From Schinkia azotoformans LMG 9581 (GTDB lineage Bacteria > Bacillota > Bacilli > Bacillales > Bacillaceae_J), in NCBI RefSeq assembly GCF_000307855.1, contig NZ_AJLR01000093.1:1-42140 (forward strand): a DNA stretch of 42,140 bases. The letters are read 5' to 3'. The translations under genes were made by a program, and so were the position numbers. Positions 18,485 through 25,902 of the stretch are shown piece by piece. How positions within the stretch are numbered: the first letter of the stretch is position 1; the number at the start of each line of letters is the position of its first letter. The notes under the pieces are model-generated. The model ran no database searches. It was not told where the DNA came from and saw only the letters and a list, made by a program, of their open reading frames with translations.

Positions 18485-18883
18485 TTAGCTAATTTTTTTA
18501 CCCGCCATTGGTCCTGGCTTTAAGCTATGGATTTCTTCGATATGTATTAATACTACAGCCTTTGGAGGACGCATTCCATTTTTTTCAGATAGAGCTGCGG
18601 CTTTGTCATAAATTTCGCCACTAGTTTGAACCTCAGGTTTGCCAATGAAACGGAAACCATCTGGTAGATCCCTATTTACAACAGCAATAACAACATTAGA
18701 GCCATCTAAAATATTTTGGTAAGTAGTGCCACCAGTGCCCTCATTAAAAATTAATGTCTCGTCATCTAAAACTCTTGTAGAACGTTTTGGTCCAATGTTT
18801 TGAACACCATCTTTACTGACAGTACCAATAAAGCATTGGAAATTAGCGACCATATCCTTCATTTCATTAGTAAGAATTGCCAT
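18485..18883 (-). CDS. Pyridoxamine 5'-phosphate oxidase-family protein
   Basis: A 132-residue protein of the FMN-binding split-barrel (PPOX) superfamily. Diagnostic features are the N-terminal FQCFIGTVSKDGVQNIGPKR strand pair, the FNEGTGGTTYQNI loop where FMN phosphate usually binds, and the C-terminal VVLIHIEEIHSLKPGPMAGK strand. Members bind FMN, F420 or haem, and many are general stress or redox proteins; the substrate here is unknown. It is monocistronic, with a GAGGGGC ribosome-binding site and its own terminator. Confidence 0.8.
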   Translation of the reverse strand: MAILTNEMKDMVANFQCFIGTVSKDGVQNIGPKRSTRVLDDETLIFNEGTGGTTYQNILDGSNVVIAVVNRDLPDGFRFIGKPEVQTSGEIYDKAAALSEKNGMRPPKAVVLIHIEEIHSLKPGPMAGKKIS

Positions 18884-19015
18884 GTTATTTGCCCCTCTCT
18901 TCTATTATTCTTTAATATTGCATACTTTATCAATTTATCGATTCAAGAAATGGACGTCAAAGAACTTTGTCACACTTTTGAAAATTTTTTGAGTCGCCGC
19001 AGACTGGGGTCGGTG

Positions 19016-19044
19016 TGGGACGTGGGGTCGGGAACTGTGGCTTA
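19016..19044. repeat. Degenerate copy A of the GGGAC palindromic repeat
   Basis: Contains the 15-base core GGGTCGGGAACTGTG, identical to the reverse complement of copies E and F (36452, 38053), after TGGGAC. Confidence 0.55.
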
Positions 19045-19053
19045 CTGCTGTCC

Positions 19054-19068
19054 ATTCAGTTATACTGA
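19054..19068. promoter_or_regulatory. Palindrome TTCAGT-TAT-ACTGAA
   Basis: A perfect 6-bp dyad with a 3-base centre, 42 bases before the first start-like ATG of the deacetylase gene. It may be an operator overlapping the promoter. Confidence 0.35.
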
Positions 19069-19145
19069 AATAAGCAAAAAGCGAAACGCGATTTATAGGA
19101 GGAAATTTTATGCATTGCCCTTGAGTAGTTAAAAGTGGACAGATC

Positions 19146-19742
19146 GTGTACGGTCTAACGGATGAACGATGGATAAAAAATAATAACCAAATTTGTAATT
19201 CTGAGAAGAAGGTACTATTAACTTTTGACGACGGTCCCAGCCGACAGCTTTCAAAGATTTTAGATATTTTAAATGAAAAAAATATTCCTGCCATGTTTTT
19301 CTGGCATTCAAATTTACTTTTCAAGGAAAGACCATGGAAAAGGGTGTTGGAGGAAGGACATATCATTGGGTCACATGCCGTTAATCATAAAAATCTTGCT
19401 AAGTTAACTAAAGACCAGCAATATAAACAGATTAAATACAGCATTGATAAAATAGAAGAGATTACGAGGACAAAGGTTCGTTATTTCCGCCCGCCATTCG
19501 GTCAATACAATGAAGATACGATATCAATCCTTTATGAACTCGACTTAGTCCCTGTTATGTGGGAAATAACATCTTTTGATTGGGAAAACAAAAGCACTCC
19601 TGAAAATATCATCAATAATGTTGTTGAACATGTTCAAGACGGCTCAATCATTTTGTTGCATGAATTAAAACAAACAGTTACAGTACTACCACAAATTATT
19701 GATGGTATTAGGGAAAAAGGATATGAATTTACACTATTGTAG
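19146..19742 (+). CDS. Polysaccharide deacetylase-family protein, start disrupted
   Basis: A 198-residue carbohydrate esterase 4 (NodB) domain that would de-N-acetylate amino sugars. Motif 1 TFDDGPS holds the catalytic base and metal Asp, motif 2 SHAVNH gives the two metal His, motif 3 RPPFGQYN follows, and the late His motif is ILLHE. There is no signal peptide. The best ribosome-binding site (TAGGAGGAAATTTT) serves ATG 19110, but that frame reads Met-His-Cys-Pro-TGA and then continues open in the same frame into this domain. GTG 19146 therefore has to start the protein, with only a weak site. Either the gene carries a fresh nonsense codon or it uses this downstream start. Confidence 0.75.
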   Translation: MYGLTDERWIKNNNQICNSEKKVLLTFDDGPSRQLSKILDILNEKNIPAMFFWHSNLLFKERPWKRVLEEGHIIGSHAVNHKNLAKLTKDQQYKQIKYSIDKIEEITRTKVRYFRPPFGQYNEDTISILYELDLVPVMWEITSFDWENKSTPENIINNVVEHVQDGSIILLHELKQTVTVLPQIIDGIREKGYEFTLL

Positions 19743-19780
19743 TTTGGACATTTGCTAACCAAGAGATCATTCTTACTCAA

Positions 19781-19821
19781 TGATTCCCGTTTTTGTGGAT
19801 TCACCCCCATTCCGGGAATCA
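19781..19821. terminator. Hairpin between convergent genes
   Basis: Stem TGATTCCCG / CGGGAATCA with a 23-base loop between the deacetylase and Nudix genes. There is no clear T-run, so termination is only probable. Confidence 0.4.
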
Positions 19822-19839
19822 AACAATCACTCAACCCTA

Positions 19840-20607
19840 TTATTCTTTGGATTCACTTTTTCCTATTCTGTTCAAAAGCTCATACGGTCGCACCTTAAAT
19901 GCTTCATACGGAACGCAATTCCCTTCCATCGCATCTAATACTCGAGAAAAGAACTTTCCACGACGGATAAAGCAGTTCAAATTTGTTTTATCGATTTTTA
20001 CAAAACGAACATCCTTCGTTTCATCCGAAACACTCAATTCACCGCCAGCACATGAACCCCGGAAAACAATCGAAATTGTGCTTCCATTGGAATAAACACC
20101 TGTTACCCCCTGAAGTTTAACTTTTATCCCTGTCTCTTCATAAATCTCCCGATAAAGCGCAGCGTCTAATGTTTCCCCCTCGTCAACTCTACCTCCAGGC
20201 AACTCCCAAGTATCTGCCCGCCAATACGTTTGTACTAAAAGAACCTCGCCTTTTTCATTTGTTATATAGCCGCTCACTGTCACAGATTGCATTGGTGAAT
20301 TATAGATTCCTGTTGATTTTAAAAAGGCCTGAGAAAAGTCTTCAAATAGCGGTCCTATTTTCCGGAGTTGTTCTTCTGCCTGCTTATACATATCATCTTT
20401 TAAAACCCGCTCCTCAATCTTGAAGTACTCTTCAAAACTTGGATACTCCCACATTACTACAACCTCATCATTGCCCTCAGTTACCCACCGTCCAACAAGC
20501 CTTGCACCATTTTTCACCTGATTAGGTAGTACAAACTCACGGAAATATTTATTGAACCCATTCAATTTTTCCGGCCAAACACGGTACATTTCTCTTCTGT
20601 AAAACAT
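19840..20607 (-). CDS. NIPSNAP-Nudix fusion hydrolase
   Basis: A 255-residue two-domain protein. Residues 1-100 look like a NIPSNAP-type ferredoxin-like domain (REMYRVWPEKLNGFNKYFREFVLPNQVKNGARLVGRW, then VVVMWEYPSFEEY). Residues 108-240 are a Nudix hydrolase with a complete Nudix box, GGRVDEGETLDAALYREIYEETG, which coordinates Mg2+ for cleavage of a nucleoside-diphosphate-linked substrate. The substrate is unknown; the N-terminal domain may give specificity. It is monocistronic and convergent with the deacetylase gene. Confidence 0.85.
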   Translation of the reverse strand: MFYRREMYRVWPEKLNGFNKYFREFVLPNQVKNGARLVGRWVTEGNDEVVVMWEYPSFEEYFKIEERVLKDDMYKQAEEQLRKIGPLFEDFSQAFLKSTGIYNSPMQSVTVSGYITNEKGEVLLVQTYWRADTWELPGGRVDEGETLDAALYREIYEETGIKVKLQGVTGVYSNGSTISIVFRGSCAGGELSVSDETKDVRFVKIDKTNLNCFIRRGKFFSRVLDAMEGNCVPYEAFKVRPYELLNRIGKSESKE

Positions 20608-20710
20608 TCTGATCCCCGTTTCTTTTCATTCTCAAATGTATTTTCCCTATTTTACGCTTAGACATTTAAGAATGTTCTGTCTACCCCTTTTCTTATCAAA
20701 AGTAATTTGC

Positions 20711-20737
20711 TACAATAAAAACAAACAAACGTTCTGT
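20711..20737 (+). promoter_or_regulatory. -10 box with LexA-like operator
   Basis: TACAAT (20711-20716) is followed by CAAACAAACGTTCTG (20723-20737), close to the Bacillus LexA site CGAAC-N4-GTTCG. One half (GTTC) is intact and the other differs by one base (AAAC for GAAC). Its place just after the -10 box would suit repression. Confidence 0.3.
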
Positions 20738-20754
20738 TATTCGAGGTGATCACT

Positions 20755-21105
20755 ATGATTGAGATGAAGGATAAAGATTTGGTATGTCAGTTCATTGTAT
20801 TAGACAACACATTAAAGCTTTTAACGAAAGAACTTGAAGCGGTTGAAAACTCAAAAATTAAAATCAAGAATCCTCATATTAATTTTATCCTTTTGAAAAT
20901 AGACAACGCCCATAAAGAATTGCGGAATTTGCACAAACAATTAAAATGTAGGGGCATTCATATTCAAGAGATGAAAAGAGATGAGCTTAACGTAGAATAT
21001 CCATTTACTTGCCGGGGTTACTTTGATATTCAAATCATGAAGAAGAATGTGCTGAAGAATAATGTTATCACTAAAATAATTGAATTATACAAATTAGGGT
21101 ACTGA
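20755..21105 (+). CDS. Hypothetical 116-residue protein
   Basis: I do not recognise a family. The protein is small, charged and soluble. Residues 5-30 and 40-70 look helical (LDNTLKLLTKELEAVENSK; LLKIDNAHKELRNLHKQLK), followed by YPFTCRGYFDIQIMKKNVLKNNVI. It could be a small DNA- or protein-binding factor. ATG 20755 is chosen because GAGGTGAT lies at the right distance; an in-frame GTG at 20746 sits inside that site. A possible LexA-like operator upstream hints at damage control, with low certainty. Confidence 0.65.
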   Translation: MIEMKDKDLVCQFIVLDNTLKLLTKELEAVENSKIKIKNPHINFILLKIDNAHKELRNLHKQLKCRGIHIQEMKRDELNVEYPFTCRGYFDIQIMKKNVLKNNVITKIIELYKLGY

Positions 21106-21227
21106 GTAACAAATATTCCCGTTGCTAACCAAAAATTCTGTTTAAGAAAGGGCTACGGATTATAGTGGCACACGAAATTTGAATGTAACTTTTATTAAAT
21201 CCTTAAAAGTAAGGGATATTAACTATT

Positions 21228-21259
21228 AAAAGGTCGAAGTGCTTCACCTTCGACCTTTT
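21228..21259. terminator. Terminator between convergent units
   Basis: Perfect stem AAAAGGTCGAAG / CTTCGACCTTTT with an 8-base loop; it can serve both directions. Confidence 0.8.
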
Positions 21260-21264
21260 GGTTA

Positions 21265-21503
21265 CTATTTATCTTCCCTCAATATATATTCGTTTCCATC
21301 CTGATCATAGAAAGTGAACATAGTTCCAAACGGCATTCTTTGCATTTCCTCCACTTTTACTCCATTTCCCTTCATTTTCTCATAGGCCGATTCAATATCG
21401 GTTGTTCCAACTTTAAAACAAACCCCATTTTATTTATCCAAAAATCTTTTGCCTGCTCTTGGTCTTGAACGTATATCGTAATTTTTCCAATTTTATTTAT
21501 CAT
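21265..21503 (-). pseudogene. VOC/glyoxalase-family pseudogene with internal deletion
   Basis: Starts well (AAAAGGAGA, then ATG encoding MINKIGKITIYVQDQEQAKD..WINKMGF), but the frame ends early. Two frames along, the C-terminal half of a vicinal-oxygen-chelate protein appears: VCFKVGTTDIESAYEKMK through FGTMFTFYDQDGNEYIL, ending at a TAG. About 35-45 residues of the normal middle are missing at the junction near 21430, which also shifts the frame. The product is surely inactive. It lies 29 bp downstream of the intact VOC gene at 21533, so the two were probably an operon of related proteins. Confidence 0.8.
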
Positions 21504-21532
21504 TTTATATATCTCCTTTTAACCTAAAGGCT

Positions 21533-21928
21533 CTATTTTGCGTTCTCATCTGGTTGATGAATACCAAAAATATTTCCTTCGGTATCAATATAATATCCTT
21601 GCCATGCCATGCCTGGTAGAGCATGTTTTGACAACGCAACCTTGCCTCCATTATTAATAATTTTAGCCTCAATAGAATCGTAATCTTCCACTCCCATTGT
21701 ACAGGCATAGCCATTTAAAGCTTGGTTTTTTTCCGGAGGAGGACCTTGACGTTGCATTAGAGCACCGTTGATTCCCGGCTCGCTTTCATCGCCAGTCACA
21801 GCGCCAAAATAAGGCATTCCAGCATAATCGCTCCAATCTTGAAACGTCCAGCCAAACACCTCCCCATAAAATCTCTTAGCCCGCTCCATGTCATCCACAT
21901 GAATCTCGAAATGAATTAATCTTCCCAT
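21533..21928 (-). CDS. VOC (glyoxalase/bleomycin-resistance) family protein
   Basis: A 131-residue vicinal-oxygen-chelate protein made of two beta-alpha-beta-beta-beta units: IHFEIHVDDMERAKRFYGEVFGWTF at the N-terminus and YACTMGVEDYDSIEAKIINNGGKV after the middle. Candidate metal ligands are His6 and the late Glu of IDTEGNIFGIHQ. Members include glyoxalase I, dioxygenases and antibiotic-binding proteins; the substrate is not predictable. It has an AGGAGG ribosome-binding site. It is the first gene of a two-gene unit whose second gene is decayed. Confidence 0.85.
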   Translation of the reverse strand: MGRLIHFEIHVDDMERAKRFYGEVFGWTFQDWSDYAGMPYFGAVTGDESEPGINGALMQRQGPPPEKNQALNGYACTMGVEDYDSIEAKIINNGGKVALSKHALPGMAWQGYYIDTEGNIFGIHQPDENAK

Positions 21929-22052
21929 AAGTAACCTCCTGTTCTTTTACAAATAATTGCTTTCCCTTAAAACCAACATCTAGTATGTATTGACCTTTAA
22001 TAGTCTTTGGTATTACCTCTTCATTATTGCATTAAAGATGGAAGTTTAATAC

Positions 22053-22090
22053 AAAAAAGCAGGAGTATTCATCAACAAATTTTCCTGCTT
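22053..22090 (-). terminator. Terminator of the NCS2 permease gene
   Basis: Stem AAGCAGGA / TCCTGCTT followed by a T-run on the minus strand. Confidence 0.8.
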
Positions 22091-22104
22091 ATACTCTTTA
22101 AACT

Positions 22105-23391
22105 TTAAAAAACATACTTAATCACAAAATTACTAATAAACAGGATAGCAATCATATAGAGTGCAGGGTGAACTTCTCTCCCTTTCCCCATTAAAAGCTT
22201 CATCAATGGGTATAAAATAAAGCCGATCGCCATGCCATCTGCTATGCTATACGTTAAAGGAATTAATACAATAATTAATAGTGCCGGAAAGCTTTCCGTT
22301 AAGTCGTCCATTGAAATATGAACTATGTTTTGTAGCATAAGGACCCCGATTAAAATTAGAATGGGGGATACCGCACTTGCGGGAACCACTTTAATAACAG
22401 GAATAAACAATAATGAAATAAGAAACAGAAACCCGGTTACAATGCTCGTTAATCCAGTTCGTCCACCTGCGGTAATGCCTGCCGCTGTTTCCACTGATGC
22501 AACGGTTGGACTTGTTCCAAAAATCCCGGAAGATAACACTGATACCGCTGTAGCTTGAAGTGATTTCTTGCTAGTATCCGGGCGTTTTAACATATTGCTA
22601 TGTCCATGAATTAAACCGATATTTTCAAATACAACCACCATCGCTAAAGAAATTGAAGTGAGCCAGAAGACGCTATTACCCGCTTGTGCCCATGAAACCT
22701 TCCCAAACACGCCAAGGTACTCTTGAAAAGATGGCATTGAAAGAGAAATTCCCTCGAAGGTATCTCCCCCGAACCAAATCGATAACAACGATGTAATCAA
22801 AATACTTAATAAAAGATTTCCAGGTACATTTTTAACAAATAATAACACCGTAATAATCAGACCAATAAATGTTGTGAGAGCACGGGGGCTGCTTAAATCA
22901 CCGATTGCAAGCAACGTGTGCTCTGAACTTGTAATAATACCCGCATTGTCAAATCCAATTAAAATCAATAAGATTCCAATCCCAATCGTTATAGCTTCCT
23001 TTAAGGAATCAGGAATGGAGGTCGTTATCATTTTCGCTAGTGGCGTAAAAGTGATACAAACAAAGATCAGTCCCGAAACGAAAACCATCGCCAGCGCTTC
23101 CTGCCAACTAAATCCACCAGATTGCACGATGGTATAAGTAAACATCGCATTAATACCCATTCCAGGAATAAGCAGAATAGGTGTATTACTCCATAAACCG
23201 ATGATTAAACATCCAAAAAAACTAGTTAAAATAGTCGCAATAATTCCCGCTTCCAACGGAATTCCTGCAACTGCCAAAATCGTAGCATTAACAATAATAA
23301 TATAAACCACAGTTATATATGAAATAAAACCCGCAGATAATTCTTTTGCAATTGTTGTACCATGTTGTTCTAATTTAAAAAAACGTTCCAT
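22105..23391 (-). CDS. NCS2-family purine permease (AzgA/PbuG/PbuO-like)
   Basis: A 428-residue membrane protein with about 12-14 helices, a proton symporter for adenine, guanine or hypoxanthine. Family blocks are ELSAGFISYITVVYIIIVNATIL, LIPGMGINAMFTYTIV, GIGILLILIGFDNAGII and the substrate-site region GTSPTVASVETAAGITAGGRTGLTS. A longer reading starts at 23526, but ATG 23391 has AAAGGTG before it and gives the family-typical MERFFKL start. No guanine riboswitch is recognisable in the leader, unlike B. subtilis pbuG. The upstream region overlaps the 5' part of a decayed LysR/HutG remnant on the other strand. Confidence 0.9.
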   Translation of the reverse strand: MERFFKLEQHGTTIAKELSAGFISYITVVYIIIVNATILAVAGIPLEAGIIATILTSFFGCLIIGLWSNTPILLIPGMGINAMFTYTIVQSGGFSWQEALAMVFVSGLIFVCITFTPLAKMITTSIPDSLKEAITIGIGILLILIGFDNAGIITSSEHTLLAIGDLSSPRALTTFIGLIITVLLFVKNVPGNLLLSILITSLLSIWFGGDTFEGISLSMPSFQEYLGVFGKVSWAQAGNSVFWLTSISLAMVVVFENIGLIHGHSNMLKRPDTSKKSLQATAVSVLSSGIFGTSPTVASVETAAGITAGGRTGLTSIVTGFLFLISLLFIPVIKVVPASAVSPILILIGVLMLQNIVHISMDDLTESFPALLIIVLIPLTYSIADGMAIGFILYPLMKLLMGKGREVHPALYMIAILFISNFVIKYVF

Positions 23392-23545
23392 ATTGTTCAC
23401 CTTTTCTATCTGCTGTTTAAAAACGATACTTATCATAACATGGACTTCTATTATATGAAAAATATATAATTTATATCTGTCTCGGGATTTTCCGAAATGC
23501 TTCAGTCCTTCACAAAAAATTTCCATTAGTTTCTTTGAAAATGAT

Positions 23546-23926
23546 ATGCATGTATTAATGGAGATGGTAAAAGGCGGAATGGACGCAACAATCGTGCCAA
23601 AATCTGTTCTAGACGTCTATGGGAACAAAAGTCTCTATTCGACACCGATTAGGGACGCCAATATGATCTCTTCTTTAGGAATTGTTTGGCTTGAGCATCA
23701 TTTTTTAACTACACCTGCTAAAAATTTCATAAAGTTAGTTACGGAAATTTCTCATCTGCTTAATAAAAATATTTTCCCTATAATTCTTGGTGGAGGACAT
23801 GAAACCTTTTTTGGACATTACCTTGGTGTTAGACATCATATTGGTTCAGAAGCAAGGTTAGGAATTATAAATATGGATGCACATTTTGATATGAGACCCT
23901 ATGATAGTGGCATCTTTACTGAATGA
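23546..23926 (+). pseudogene. Chimeric remnant: LysR C-terminus fused to HutG core
   Basis: A 126-codon open frame joins two unrelated fragments. Residues 1-64 (MEMVKGGMDATIVPKS ... WLEHHFLTTPAKNFIKL) are the last part of a LysR-type substrate-binding domain. Residues 70-122 (KNIFPIILGGGHETFFGHYLG and LGIINMDAHFDMRPYD) are the metal-binding core of formimidoylglutamase, with metal ligands in GGGHE and DAHFD. Both the HTH of the regulator and the C-terminal half of the enzyme are absent. There is no ribosome-binding site, and the LysR-like reading seems to continue a little upstream of the ATG. An in-frame deletion between adjacent lysR and hutG genes explains it. Confidence 0.8.
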
Positions 23927-23953
23927 TGCTCTCCTGCATATGAATTAAACATC

Positions 23954-23992
23954 AAAAAAGGCAACAAACCATATGGAGTGTTGCCTTTTTTT
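23954..23992. terminator. Bidirectional terminator
   Basis: Stem AAAAAAGGCAACA / TGTTGCCTTTTTT between the HutG remnant and the convergent FMN reductase gene. Confidence 0.85.
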
Positions 23993-24000
23993 AGATCCTA

Positions 24001-24558
24001 TTACTGTTTGGACTGTTTCACAAAATCAATAAACCCGTCTACTTTACTATCTAAGAATTTAAGTGTTTCTTCGTCAACCAACTGACCTGTTGGTTCTTCA
24101 AACTTCTGATTCGCAAAATTAATCAGAACCTCATTGCCGGCCCCTGGTGGAAGAATCTTGGCTTGAATACCAGAGGATGCAAGTATTTCACGTAAATGGG
24201 CTTGGGCACGAATCGTACCGAGCATTCCAAGCGTAACGCCTAGAGGCATAACCGGTTTACCGATAAACACCTTATCCACCCGTGATGCCCAATCTAAGGC
24301 ATTCTTTAAGACGCCTGGTACTGACCAGTTATATTCAGGTGTAATAATGATGACCCCATCAGCATTTGAAACTGCATCTTTGAAATCCTTAACAGCTTGT
24401 GGCGGGTTATTTTCCTCATCTTGATCATAATGAGGCAAAGAACGGATATCGGCAATTTGCATGTTAAACTTATCCTTATATCGTTCTTCCATAGTTTTAG
24501 CCAGCCGCCTATTATAGGAATTTTTCCTTAAACTACCTACGATTGTTACGATATTCAT
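24001..24558 (-). CDS. NAD(P)H-dependent FMN reductase family protein
   Basis: A 185-residue flavodoxin-like enzyme that binds FMN and reduces quinones, azo dyes, chromate or free FMN with NAD(P)H. The phosphate loop VGSLRKNSYNRRLAKTM is at the N-terminus, and the isoalloxazine-binding motif TPEYNWSVPGVLKNALDW is at about 94-112, typical of the NADPH-dependent FMN reductase family. It is cytoplasmic and monocistronic with its own terminator. The ribosome-binding site GGAGGTAAGTGG is strong. The in vivo substrate is unknown. Confidence 0.9.
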   Translation of the reverse strand: MNIVTIVGSLRKNSYNRRLAKTMEERYKDKFNMQIADIRSLPHYDQDEENNPPQAVKDFKDAVSNADGVIIITPEYNWSVPGVLKNALDWASRVDKVFIGKPVMPLGVTLGMLGTIRAQAHLREILASSGIQAKILPPGAGNEVLINFANQKFEEPTGQLVDEETLKFLDSKVDGFIDFVKQSKQ

Positions 24559-24841
24559 CCACTTACCTCCAAAATTTCAAATTAAATACAATTCCCTTCC
24601 TTAACGTTATGGTAAGGCTAATTCCCCTGTCAATTTTTCTGCTCTCGCCATTTTTTTGGTTAAAATTCTCTAAAAAAAATCATAGTGATATTGTTGCCAA
24701 TTAAGAGGATAATTTAGTATGCTTTGTAAGTACGAAAGCTTTTTTTATTATACTTTTATAAAAAATATTGAAACCTTGCCTATACTAGACTCGTAAATAC
24801 AAATAAAAGCTAAGCTAGACAAAAGGATGGAGTGTTTTCCT

Positions 24842-25126
24842 TTGTTTGAAATAGTTGAAATTCTTGATATTATTAATGCTTATCCCCTATATGCCGGTAT
24901 CTTGCTAGGCTGGTTTTTTGTCCATTTGTACTTCTCCGACAATAAACAAAAGTTCAGCAAAGATCATGCACTTTTCAGCAATAAAGTAAGATTACAAACT
25001 GAAACTTTACAAATAAAACTTGAAGTAAGAATAAATCCGGTGATTACCTGGTTATTTAAAGCGATTAAAAAATATGAACGTGACGGAGATGATGATAATA
25101 TTATTTCTTCCTTTATTTATATTTAA
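24842..25126 (+). CDS. mifM: MifM-like translation-arrest sensor for YidC2
   Basis: A 94-residue protein (B. subtilis MifM is about 95) encoded just upstream of a second-type yidC gene. One membrane segment (about 13-31, AYPLYAGILLGWFFVHLYF) is followed by a basic middle and a C-terminal block RINPVITWLFKAIKKYERDG then DDD. That layout matches the MifM arrest region, where ITTW and basic residues precede an acidic run on which ribosomes stall. When membrane insertion fails, arrest persists and opens an mRNA helix so that yidC2 is translated. Such a helix exists here (25097-25152). TTG 24842 is chosen for its spacing from AAAGGATGGAG; ATG 24827 is too close to it. Homology is by eye. Confidence 0.75.
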   Translation: MFEIVEILDIINAYPLYAGILLGWFFVHLYFSDNKQKFSKDHALFSNKVRLQTETLQIKLEVRINPVITWLFKAIKKYERDGDDDNIISSFIYI

Positions 25127-25152
25127 ATAAAATAATAGGAGGAATTAATATT
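25097..25152 (+). promoter_or_regulatory. mRNA helix sequestering the yidC2 ribosome-binding site
   Basis: Arm 1, AATATTATTTCTTCCT (25097-25112), lies in the last codons of the mifM-like gene. Arm 2, AGGAGGAATTAATATT (25137-25152), contains the yidC2 Shine-Dalgarno and the first two bases of its TTG start. They pair over 16 positions with one mismatch and one G-U. A ribosome stalled on the Asp codons at 25088-25096 would cover arm 1 and free the site. Confidence 0.75.
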
Positions 25153-25840
25153 GTTCCAAACTCTACTTGTTAACCCATTTTTACAGGCAATTCACGGGAT
25201 TGCTGTCTTGTTTAATGATAACTATGGGATTTCAATTATCGTCATAACACTAATAATCAGGCTGGTCTTAATGCCATTTATGCTAAAACAATATAAAAAT
25301 CAACAATTGCTAAAATCAAAAATAGAAAGTATTAAGCCTGAAATGGATAAAATTCAAGAAAAAATAAAGAATTCAAAAGATAAAGAGGAACAGCAAAAAT
25401 TTCAGCAGGAAATATTTGCACTTTATCGGCAGCATGGGGTTAATCCATTAAATATGGGATGTCTGCCCCTTCTTATTCAAATGCCAATCCTAATGGGATT
25501 GTATTATGCCATCCGAGGTTCTCATGAGATCGCAACCCATTCCTTCTTGTGGTTCAGTCTCGGACAACCGAATCTAGGTATTACTTTAATTGCTGGCATC
25601 GTTTACTATATTCAGATTAAAGTAACACAACATTCTTTACCGGAGCAGCAGCAAAAGCAGATGAAGATTATGGGGTTGCTTTCTCCAATCATGATTATTA
25701 TTTTTTCTATTAACTCTCCAGCTGCTTTACCATTATACTGGGCTGTTGGCGGAATATTTTTAGTGTTTCAGTCATTCCTAAGCAGAAAAATATATAATCC
25801 GGATAGAAGTATGAAAGACCTTGGTAATGAAATTGGTTAA
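25151..25840 (+). CDS. yidC2: YidC/Oxa1-family membrane insertase (YidC2)
   Basis: A 229-residue membrane insertase with five expected helices. NDNYGISIIVITLIIRLVLMPFML holds the conserved Arg (about residue 37) of the hydrophilic groove, then comes the coiled cytoplasmic hairpin (KIESIKPEMDKIQEKIK ... FALYRQHGVNPLNMGCLPLLIQMPI), and late helices GLYYAIRG and PAALPLYWAVGGIFLVFQS. It inserts proteins alone or with SecYEG. Oddly, it lacks the signal peptide with lipobox of B. subtilis SpoIIIJ and YqjG: an in-frame stop lies just before the start region, so the protein begins where the mature part of those would. Expression is probably controlled by the upstream arrest peptide. Confidence 0.9.
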   Translation: MFQTLLVNPFLQAIHGIAVLFNDNYGISIIVITLIIRLVLMPFMLKQYKNQQLLKSKIESIKPEMDKIQEKIKNSKDKEEQQKFQQEIFALYRQHGVNPLNMGCLPLLIQMPILMGLYYAIRGSHEIATHSFLWFSLGQPNLGITLIAGIVYYIQIKVTQHSLPEQQQKQMKIMGLLSPIMIIIFSINSPAALPLYWAVGGIFLVFQSFLSRKIYNPDRSMKDLGNEIG

Positions 25841-25860
25841 AAAATAATATTAACGACATA

Positions 25861-25893
25861 TAAAGCCGATTCCACTAGTGGAGGTCGGCTTTT
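25861..25893. terminator. Terminator between yidC2 and the CotF-like genes
   Basis: Stem AAAGCCGA / TCGGCTTT with inner palindrome CCACTAGTGG, between convergent genes. Confidence 0.75.
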
Positions 25894-25902
25894 ATATGTA
25901 AG

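Noticed and set aside
23392-23545. Searched for a guanine riboswitch before the purine permease
   Set aside because: The conserved core elements of purine riboswitches are not recognisable here; the stretch also carries LysR-like coding sequence on the other strand.
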